In this document: positions 54,866 through 64,000 of the stretch, in pieces | Numbering within the stretch: position 1 is the stretch's first letter | Layout: each line of letters starts with the position of its first letter | Origin: Liolophura sinensis | Taxonomy: Eukaryota; Mollusca; Polyplacophora; Chitonida; Chitonidae | Assembly: GCF_032854445.1 (NCBI RefSeq) | Contig: NC_088297.1 | Location: 23,201,127 to 23,265,126 of the forward strand | Length of the DNA stretch: 64,000 bases | Direction: 5' to 3' | The notes under the pieces: model-generated | Database searches by the model: none | Told to the model about the DNA's origin: nothing | The model's input: only the letters and a program-made list of their open reading frames with translations | Position numbers and translations under genes: made by a program

Positions 54866-56640
54866 TTCGGGGAGAAATTCGATATGCTTGTTGTCAGACT
54901 TGTAGGTTGCTTCGACACTGAACTAAATGGCGAAGTTCTGACAGCTTCTTATGTTTGGATTTGTATGACATACATCGGCGGAGACAACCGAGTGTAGGCG
55001 GAAAGAATGCATAAAACCTGCCTCATCATGTATTGATTTTAAGTGCCCTGTTAGTCGGATTAATGTATTGATCTTGTTTGTTTTACACTCAGCTTAACAA
55101 GATATACAAGGGTAGCTAATGATGAATAAATAATGAATCTGGACACTAATCCTTCCGTTAAACCCCAAGTACTCATTCACTCACTAATCCTTTAAGCACA
55201 ACGTAAAAGCCCCAAGCATGCAAATATACGTACATACACATTGTACTGGATATACAGTTATACATATTTATGTAATAGTATGAGTCACATGGCAGTTTGA
55301 TATGTATATGATTGACAGGCTGAAATTTTTCTTTTACACATAATGTGAATTTACAACTAAATGCACACATAAATCAGAGCTTTAAATTATTGATTATATG
55401 TGTTGTGTTGTAAGGTAGGTTAAGCAAGTATATGTACTGTTTTTTTTTTGTTGTTGATATAAATGCACATTTGCAGTAATGCTCATGTGTATTCAGCACA
55501 GACATATGGTGCCAGTATCATTGTGAATGAAGTGCATATTGATCCATGTGACAGCTTACAGGATTTTATACATCATTTTCTTCTGTAAAGAAATTCCTGT
55601 GAAGGATTGTGCAAAATTTTTGTTTGAATTTCCTACTTTCAGTAATAGAAATGCAAATTAAGTCAGATTTTTTTTTTCATAATTTGGGATACTTCTTTTC
55701 AGTTACAAAATCAAAAATGGTTATAGTTATTAAAGAAAATAGATTTTTCACATGCAACATTTTGAAGCTGATGTGAATTGTTTATATTTAATCCCATATT
55801 ACAAGAGCACAGTTCTGTCCAGACCACAAACAGTTTGTCTTTGAACCAAAATGATCAAGTCATGCTAACACAACTTTAATTTTGTATGAATGGAATGTTT
55901 ATAATGTGAGAGAATGTTAAGTCACATGTACTTACATTTGATGAATACTTTTGATATTATTAGGGAAAATGGCCTTGAAGGTTTTATTCTCAATGTATTC
56001 ATTTTACTCTGTGTGGCATACATGCTATGTCATAGCTTGGTACATTGACTCTCTACCAATACCTGTTTTTCTTTTAAAATAGACAAACTGTAGAATAAAT
56101 AATATATTGAATTGGAATGTATGAAAACTAATAATGCTGTTCTTGTGAAAGATTAATATGGTAACCATGGCAACAGATATCTGCCAGATTTATGTTTAAT
56201 TGTATTTTTTGAAAATCACTATGCAATTTTCACTTTAATCTGGTGTCAGGTGTTTTTTTTTTTTAATCACAACTTTGAACCTAATTATCTGAGAGTTCAA
56301 TTTTAAACATTCATCTATGGCGGCCAAATATTTTCCCTTTTAAATATGTTTGTTATCAGCTAAAGTGTAAGATAAATCAGTTGTGTTGGAATATTTACTG
56401 GCCATAATGTTGCCTGTGTGAAGGTTGCCATGGAAACAAGAACGTTTTGTCAAACAATTATTGTTGTTGTGATATCAAAGTAGTAAATAAGTAATGTAAA
56501 ATTATTTCTCAGTGAATTTCCTGTAAGAAAGTTGTCATATCATATGCGTTAAATGTTGCTTGATTTTGTTGTCATTTGTGATTTTATTATTGTCTTGCAA
56601 TATGTCTGGTGTATAAGTGGAAATAATTACAGAAATAATG
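54866..56640. other. AT-rich intergenic, nothing recognised
   Basis: No array, SINE or gene seen on either strand. Confidence 0.6.
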
Positions 56641-56642
56641 GG

Positions 56643-56712
56643 TTAATTCATTTATCTGATTGTTGCTTTACACCTTACTCCAGAAAACTTCACTTATATG
56701 ACAGCAACCACA
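56643..56712 (-). mobile_element. SINE 3' fragment, decayed
   Basis: AATTCATTTATCTGATTG, TGCTTTACACCTTACTCCAG, AACTTCACTTATATGACAGC: inverted 3' end of the family. Confidence 0.55.
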
Positions 56713-56935
56713 AAAATAATTGAAAGAATCACACGTGTTTGTATGGGCTATTTCAGCTTTGCCAGTGGGAGTTCTTGCCACTTTTGTGGTTCTGCTGGGT
56801 GTACATTTGTGCCTGAATTTATATAGAGGAATTGGAATGTGTGGGGATTTTCCCCCTTTAGCTTACTGTAGTGTATGTACATGGAGATGGGATAACAATG
56901 GACATGTATTGTAAGGCAGGGGTAGTGTGATATGA

Positions 56936-59850
56936 ATTGTATTACAGAAGTGTGGTATTGAGACAAGTATTGTACTGCAGAAGTGTGGTATTGAGACAAG
57001 TATTGTACTGCAGAAGTGTGGCATTGAGAGAAGTATTGTACTGCAGAAGTGTGGTATTGAGACAAGTATTGTACTGCAGAAGTGTGGTATTGAGGCATGT
57101 ACTGTACTGCAGAAGTGTGGTATTTGATATGTGACAAGCATTGTTACAGAAATGTGGTATTGAGACAGGTATTGTACTGCAGAAGTGTGGTATTGAGACA
57201 AGTATTGTACTGCAGAAGTGTGGTATTGAGACAAGTATTGTACTGCAGAAGTGTGGTATTGAGACAGGTGTTGTACTGCAGAAGTGTGGTATTGGATATG
57301 TGACAAGCATTGTTACAGAAGTGTGGTATTGAGACAAGTATTGTACTGCAGAAGTGTGGTATTGAGACAAGTATTGTACTGCAGAAGTGGTATTGAGGCA
57401 TGTACTGTACTGCAGAAGTGTGGTATTGAGACAGGTGTTGTACTGCAGAAGTGTGGTATTGGATATGTGACAAGCATTGTTACAGAAATGTGGTATTGAG
57501 ACAGGTGTTGTACTGCAGAAGTGTGGTATTGAGACAAGTATTGTACTGCAGAAGTGGTATTGAGACAGGTGTTGTACTGCAGAAGTGTGGTATTGGATAT
57601 GTGACAAGCATTGTTACAGAAATGTGGTATTGAGACAGGTATTGTACTGCAGAAGTGTGGAATTGAGACAGGTATTGTACTGCAGAAGTGTGGTATTGAG
57701 ACAAGTGACAAGTATTGTACTGCAGAAATGTGGTATTGAGACAGGTGTTGTACTGCAGAAGTGTGGTATTGAGACAGGTGTTGTACTGCAGAAGTGTGGT
57801 ATTGAGACCGGTATTGTACTGCAGAAGCGTGGTATTGAGACAGGTATTGTACTGCAGAAGTTTGGTATTGGATATGTGGCAAGCATTGTTACAGAACTGT
57901 GGTATTGATACATTTATTGTAGTGCAGAAGTGTGGTATTGAGGCGTATTGTAGTGCAGAAGTGTGGTATTTAGACGTGACAAGTATTGTACTGCAGAAGT
58001 GTGGTATTGGATATGTGACAAGCATTGTGTTACAGAAGTGTGGTTTTGAGACATGTGACCAGTATTGTACTGCAGATGTGTGGTATTGACACGTGACCAA
58101 TATTGTGACGGGACTAGTATTGTACTGCAGAAGTGTAGTATTGAGACGTATTGTAGTGCAGAAGTGTGGTATTGAGACAGGTGTTGTACTGCAGAAGTGT
58201 GGTATTGAGACAAGTATTGTACTGCAGAAGTGTGGTATTGAGGCATGTACTGTACTGCAGAAGTGTGGTATTGGATATGTGACAAGCATTGTTACAGAAA
58301 TGTGGTATTGAGACAGGTATTGTACTGCAGAAGTGTGGTATTGAGACAAGTATTGTACTGCAGAAGTGTGGTATTGAGACAAGTATTGTACTGCAGAAGT
58401 GTGGTATTGAGACAAGTATTGTACTGCAGAAGTGTGGCATTGAGAGAAGTATTGTACTGCAGAAGTGTGGCATTGAGAGAAGTATTGTACTGCAGAAGTG
58501 TGGTATTGAGACAAGTATTGTACTGCAGAAGTGTGGTATTGAGGCATGTACTGTACTGCAGAAGTGTGGTATTGGATATGTGACAAGCATTGTTACAGAA
58601 ATGTGGTATTGAGACAGGTATTGTACTGCAGAAGTGTGGTATTGAGACAAGTATTGTACTGCAGAAGTGTAGTATTGAGACAAGTATTGTAAGGCAGAAG
58701 TGTGGTATTGAGACAGGTGTTGTACTGCAGAAGTGTGGTATTGGATATGTGACAAGCATTGTTACAGAAGTGTGGTATTGAGACAAGTATTGTACTGCAG
58801 AAGTGTGGTATTGAGACAAGTATTGTACTGCAGAAGTGGTATTGAGGCATGTACTGTACTGCAAAAGTGTGGTATTGAGACAGGTGTTGTACTGCAGAAG
58901 TGTGGTATTGGATATGTGACAAGCATTGTTACAGAAATGTGGTATTGAGACAGGTGTTGTACTGCAGAAGTGTGGTATTGAGACAAGTATTGTACTGCAG
59001 AAGTGGTATTGAGACAGGTGTTGTACTGCAGAAGTGTGGTATTGGATATGTGACAAGCATTGTTACAGAAATGTGGTATTGAGACAGGTATTGTACTGCA
59101 GAAGTGTGGAATTGAGACAGGTATTGTACTGCAGAAGTGTGGTATTGAGACAAGTGACAAGTATTGTACTGCAGAAATGTGGTATTGAGACAGGTGTTGT
59201 ACTGCAGAAGTGTGGTATTGAGACAGGTGTTGTACTGCAGAAGTGTGGTATTGAGACCAGTATTGTACTGCAGAAGCGTGGTATTGAGACCGGTATTGTA
59301 CTGCAGAAGTTTGGTATTGGATATGTGGCAAGCATTGTTACAGAACTGTGGTATTGATACATTTATTGTAGTGCAGAAGTGTGGTATTGAGGCGTATTGT
59401 AGTGCAGAAGTGTGGTATTTAGACGTGACAAGTATTGTACTGCAGAAGTGTGGTATTGGATATGTGACAAGCATTGTGTTACAGAAGTGTGGTTTTGAGA
59501 CGTGTGACCAGTATTGTACTGCAGATGTGTGGTATTGACACGTGACCAATATTGTGACGGGACTAGTATTGTACTGCAGAAGTGTAGTATTGAGACGTAT
59601 TGTAGTGCAGAAGTGTGGTATTGAGACAGGTGTTGTACTGCAGAAGTGTGGTATTGAGATGTGACAAGTATTGTACTGCAGAAGTGTGGTATTGAGTCAT
59701 GTTGCAAGTGATGTGGAAATGAAATATTTAGATATTTAACAAGTATTGTACTGAAGAAACCTGGTATTGAGACATGTGACCAGTATTGTACTGCAGAAGT
59801 GTGGTATTGAGACATGTGACCAGTATTGTACTTCAGACGTGGTATTGGAC
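56936..59850 (+). repeat. 33-bp minisatellite with a 1449-bp higher-order duplication
   Basis: About 2.9 kb of units near 33 bp: GTATTGTACTGCAGAAGTGT, GGTATTGAGACA(A/G). Interspersed variants are GGATATGTGACAAGCATTGT followed by TACAGAA. Distinctive blocks recur at a distance of 1449 bp (57284 with 58733, 57715 with 59164, 57585 with 59034). The longest frames on both strands (for example minus 57480-58586) are read-through. The unit is unrelated to the 33-bp DCAF13 unit. Confidence 0.92.
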
Positions 59851-60069
59851 GTTACCAGAATAATACTGCAGAATCGTAGCATTGAGTTGACTGGTTAGTG
59901 GTGTACTGCTGAAATGTTGTATAGAGTCATGTGATCGTACAGGTAGTATTATGTCATTAGACATGCTGTATTGAGAAAAATCCTTCAAAACACCTGTTGA
60001 TCTGATAAATAAAACTCAGCAGCTAAACACAGTTGTTACTTTTTGTAATTTAAGCACATAATTAGATTT

Positions 60070-60321
60070 GGGGGCTTCCATAGCAGAGTTGCTTGCATGC
60101 TAGTGCAGCATAGGGACTTAAATCTCTCATCAGTGTGGTCACAGTGAGTTTCAGTCCAACTCAGGCTGGCTTAATCACCAATCGTTCGTGGAAATGTCTG
60201 TCAGCAACCTGCAGATGGTTGTGGGATTCCTCTGGCTTCCTCCCACCACAATGCTGGCCACCGTGTAATGAAACGTTGTTCCGTACGGCATAAAACTTCA
60301 ATTTAATGAATAAATAAATGA
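60070..60321 (+). mobile_element. SINE, plus, full-length but diverged
   Basis: GGGGCTTCCATAGCAGAGTT, TTTCAGTCCAACTCAGGC, CACCACAATGCTGGCCACC, TACGGCATAAAACTTCAATT, AATGAATAAATAAATG. Confidence 0.75.
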
Positions 60322-61389
60322 ATTAGACTTGAGCCATAAAGGGAAGTAATGGGACATTTTGATCTGTATTTATGACAGTTTTTACCGGTCTGCTGTGAAA
60401 CCTTTAAGAGAACCTGCTACAGTAAGGCAGAGAATCGGCCCCTAAGAGGTTCGATAAAGTGCAAATTTCAAAATCCCAGCACAATTCTATAAATTTCCTA
60501 ATCAGAAGAATAACAGTTGGTCTAAGCACCCGCAAAAGAGGTTGCTAAGTAATAACCCTCCAAAATTATACTGTCTATAAAAATAAAAAAAACACTGATT
60601 TTTTGTTTAAACAAGGCAGTTTTTTTTTATTTATACTATGAAGATTGCCGTTAACCAGAAAAATCTATACTGAAATTTGGTTAACCTTTATCTTCGTATG
60701 TGAAACAAACTTTATAGCGATCAATTTTGTCACAATTAAAATTTGTACCTCTGCAATAGTGTCTCATGAATTAGAATGAATAATGGTGTTAAGGTTTTGT
60801 ACATGCCTGTGTAACATGGTAGAAGGCAACTGACGAAATCCTACGTGAATCCTGGCCGAGAGCGCCTATAGACGACCTATAGACGAAATCATACATGAAT
60901 CCTGGCGGAGAGCACCTGTGGTCGTCTATGATTAACATGTGACACGTAGCTGAATGATAACACTGAAAGTTACATTTGTCATATATTTAACTGATTGGTG
61001 CCATCTCTCGCTGATGAATGAAACAACAGATGTAAAATTTGTAGCCTGGACCAGACTCCTTTGAGAGGAATTCTTCATATACAGGTGTATTGTTATACGT
61101 CTGAAGGAGACTTCAGAATTGGGTTTTCCAGCCCCCTTCAAAGAGAAACAAATCTAAATCTAAAACAGCGGCGTCCTCCACCCACTTCAATAGTAATGCC
61201 AGCTATGTATGTATGTGTGTATGTATGTATGCTTGGCGTTGAACATGGTGCTTAACAATTTTTCAGTCATGACGAGGAGGAGTCATTAGGTGTGTGTGTA
61301 CATACGTATACACGCTACCCACCAGCCCACCTAAAGGTTGATTAACAATTTCTACAATACAATAAGAACAGGAACTCCATGTACATTTG
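60322..61389. other. Intergenic; one short direct repeat
   Basis: At about 60834-60930 the string GACGAAATC(C/A)TAC(G/A)TGAATCCTGG with GAGAGC(G/A)CCT occurs twice about 52 bp apart. A short GTATGTATGTATG tract lies near 61206. No gene seen. Confidence 0.5.
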
Positions 61390-62916
61390 ACATTGTCTAG
61401 TTTATTCACATATACAGATCAGTTACAATCAATTAACCTTTGTTGTTGTTGTTGTTGCCAAGAACAATCTCAGCCAACAAAGACGAGAAATTTGGAACCA
61501 TGATGTGCAATAACTACGTCAGTTGGGGGTTGGGGGCAGAAAATACATACAGATCTACGGATTGGTCGAAATCAAGAATATTACTAAAAGAGACTCGACA
61601 TGTAACCGATATGCTGTTGTACAATAGTACTGAGGGGATTGGGGGGGGAACAGTTGTGCATGGTTAAAACGACCAAGATTAAGACTCAATGAGGGCCAAA
61701 TACAGAGAAAAAGCAGTGAAATGCACGAGACATCATTGGGGCTACAAGTGAATGTGCATCAATAAATAAACAAAAAAGTCCAGTGTTCCAACATTTTTGC
61801 ACGATTTTGGTAACGGCAACGTGCTTATAAAACTGGGCAAAAATGGCAGTTATAGAGACTTTTTTAACAGCAGGGAAGGTATAACAACTGGATAGAAATC
61901 ATCACAAGAGCACTGGAAGTGGGAGAGACAGCTGGTTGTGGCAGAAGACTGTTCACATGTTTTTCCATATACAGGCTTAGATGAGTGGGAAATCCCACAC
62001 CTGCTGCATGGATGTCAAATGTTATACCCATGTACCCCATCAGAGAATCAAGAAAAGTCTGGAAATGGCCAACTTAAATGCAGAATTTACAAAACTTTCT
62101 ATAATTTCCCTGGGTTAATTTTAAGACTTGTATTCAGAACAAAAAAATCTTGAATTCTGATAAATCTGGAAAATTTAATCTCTGATAAATTCTTAATCCT
62201 TAAAATGGAATTGTTGCTTGCAAAGAACACCAACTTTTTTTTTTTCTCACTGTATTTTTGACGTCTACATGGCATTGAATGGGTTGGTTTACTTTTAAAC
62301 TCCAGAAGTATTTATTTGATTAGGTTTATAGAGCACTCAAGAAAAGAGAACTTACATTTGTAAACCGAGTACACATCATGCAAACCGTTGGAGTTGATCA
62401 TCATTCATCCATGAAATTAGTTAAATTCACCAAAATGTGCTAATATCCGTGACGAAATTGTATACATATTTTATCTGGTTCAGGGAGGTTCTGAATTGGT
62501 TAATCTTTTGCCACAAACAGGTCATGGTTAAGTCTGAAACTGGTCTTGTCTTTCCTACAGAAATTTATCTGGTTTAGATTTTCACTACAAGTAACCCAAA
62601 CATGGAGAATAAAGCTGTAGAGAGAGAAATTGTTTTAAAAAAAAAGAACGAAAAAAAAAAAAAGAAAGGCAGCAAATGCATTTTGTGAGGGGTGGAGGTG
62701 CACTATTAATTTCAGGTAACAGACGGAGCTTTCTAAATGACACATAAAATCCACGTGTGCACCAAGAAAACTTGGCTCAGAAAATAATGTCTGAAAAATG
62801 CAAAAAACACTGCACATGGTTGGTGTTATAAATATGCCTCAGAGCCGAGGACTAACAGTGAAATGTTCAAAGAGTTAGGAAATGTACACAGCTGATTTTC
62901 CCCCCGAGGCTCTATT

Positions 62917-62932
62917 GGGGGGGGGGGGGGGA
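62917..62932. repeat. poly-G tract
   Basis: Long G run; G-rich tracts also occur at 63539-63580. Confidence 0.85.
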
Positions 62933-63577
62933 GCCCCCTCCATGGCGGGCAGGTGGGCGGTCCAGCCAGGGCACTCAGCCTCACACACCCTGTAGAGCCT
63001 CTTCAAAACTGGAGGAATAGATTGGAAACCTCGAAAAAAAACTACAACTTGTAACACTTTGTCAGAAAGATCCTATAGTCGGAACGTTACTGCTTATATG
63101 AAAATTGCAACAAATGAAATAATATATTTATATTATATATATTTTTTTTTTCTTCATTATCATCATCATCATCATCATCGATCAACATGTGTATAAACAA
63201 ATACAATACAGAGATTTATATGTGAATGTTATGTAGTATAACATAAATACGAACACGCTGCACCAGGCTATTGCACACTTCAACCTAGCTACCACTGAGC
63301 TCCTGCCTCAAATACAGGACAATATACAATGGAGTACCAACACTGTGTACCAGATGAATAAATTAGTCCCCCTGTCCCCGACAATTCTCCCTGGTCAAGG
63401 GAGTGGCCATATACACAGGAAAGCTTAGCCAGTCCACCCAAAACGTTGGGTAACATAAATACGACGACGACATTCCTGTCTGCATCATTCAGCCTGCAGG
63501 ATGCTGCTTGAAACCACATTCAGCAACAAACTAATCTTGGGGGGAGGGGGGAAGGGGGTGGAGTAGGAGAGGGGAGG

Positions 63578-63609
63578 GGGATAAATAAATAAATAAATAA
63601 ATAAATATT
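63578..63609. repeat. (AAAT)n microsatellite
   Basis: ATAAATAAATAAATAAATAA tract next to a G-rich stretch. Confidence 0.85.
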
Positions 63610-63828
63610 ATATTAAATCCTGACTCACCATGGATCTTAGCCAGCCAGACACACAGACGGACATACAGACATGTGGACTGGGAACACAGGGGTAATGCCG
63701 TGTTCACAGATGACCTCTGCACTCTTTTTCTCAATCACCTCGAACAGGAAAACAAACAAGTTGTATGAAATCAGTCAACCTATATAGGGACATACAAGTA
63801 TCTCCAGTGGCTGGTTTATCAGGAGCAT

Positions 63829-63833
<5 letters not shown>

Positions 63834-63873
<40 letters not shown>

Positions 63874-63880
63874 TATATCT
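63834..63880. repeat. (AT)n microsatellite
   Basis: About 20 AT dinucleotides interrupted once by ATACATAT. Confidence 0.95.
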
Positions 63881-64000
63881 TTTCTGTATACCACTTCATG
63901 GATCAAAATTCCATCCCTAAACTGGATCAACGTTTTACCATATCAGAAGAACATTTCCCATCCTGGTTTGGGCAGTTTTTCTCCCTCCCCATGGGACAGT

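Larger units (their letters stand above)
61390..63739 (-). other. Possible 3' UTR and last coding exon of an unidentified minus-strand gene
   Basis: On the minus strand a polypyrimidine tract and AG (TTTGTTTTCCTGTTCGAG) precede 63739. Downstream a frame reads VIEKKSAEVICEHG, ITPVFPVHMSVC and then stops. A long frame-poor stretch follows, with a possible AATAAA near 61405 (GTGAATAAACTAGACAATG). I do not recognise the peptide; the upstream exons would lie beyond 64000. The stretch also holds (ATC)n at 63159-63178 and poly-G near 62917. Confidence 0.3.

Noticed and set aside
56748-59815. Many overlapping frames of 60-368 codons (SQYHTSAVQYL, VLYCRSVVLRQ)
   Set aside because: Read-through of the 33-bp array in several phases and both strands; no splice or start context.

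Overview
This is a eukaryotic, intron-rich window. It most probably comes from a mollusc or close lophotrochozoan. The host genes are split by AT-rich GT-AG introns. About twenty copies of one tRNA-derived SINE are scattered through it; its 3' end (CGGCGTAAAACACCAATC followed by AAATAAATAAA) is the kind I associate with molluscan genomes. That taxonomic call is inference. There is no sign of bacterial organisation.

Four protein-coding genes can be reconstructed exon by exon. On the minus strand, 1-8933 holds the 5' two thirds of DCAF13/Sof1, a WD40 ribosome-biogenesis and CUL4-adaptor protein; its 3' end lies beyond base 1. Head to head with it, 421 bp away, CCT1/TCP1-alpha runs on the plus strand (9355-32189, 12 exons, complete apart from five single-base indels concentrated in exons 7 and 8). 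A Schlafen-like protein 1 gene lies on the minus strand (41602-36034). It has an RRM-like N-terminus, an AlbA_2-type core, a coiled coil and a C-terminal CSIL CaaX-type box. An FKBP11-like ER membrane prolyl isomerase lies on the plus strand (43045-51403), with a signal anchor or peptide, one FKBP domain, one C-terminal membrane helix and a KKRR retrieval tail. Further right are a decayed THAP zinc-finger fragment, a possible P2X7-like 'FEP...NTxW' fragment, and what looks like the long 3' UTR of an unidentified minus-strand gene (about 61400-63740).

The dominant feature of the window is tandem repetition. Most large introns carry a private minisatellite with its own unit: 33 and 43 bp in DCAF13 intron 7; 45 bp in DCAF13 intron 3; 47, 48, 25 and 39 bp in CCT1 introns 2, 3, 4 and 9; 40, 35, 20, 43 and 53 bp in the FKBP introns. 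Further arrays of 51, 53 and 33 bp are intergenic. Several contain higher-order duplications (957, 1316 and 1449 bp). Many of the long open reading frames in the window are only these arrays read through, because units of 33, 39, 45 or 48 bp free of stop codons stay open.

The most unusual signals are these. (1) The 33-bp array in DCAF13 abuts the exon 8 acceptor, and each unit is a near-copy of that splice acceptor. (2) A perfect-looking 957-bp tandem duplication includes a whole 83-nt DCAF13 exon. (3) The roughly 100-copy 47-bp array in CCT1 appears to have grown from the tRNA-like head of the resident SINE. (4) A 53-bp array in an FKBP intron carries 14 perfect TGACGTCA palindromes. (5) A 40-bp array looks like repeated micro-exons. 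These are structural observations. Whether any of them affects splicing or transcription is inference.
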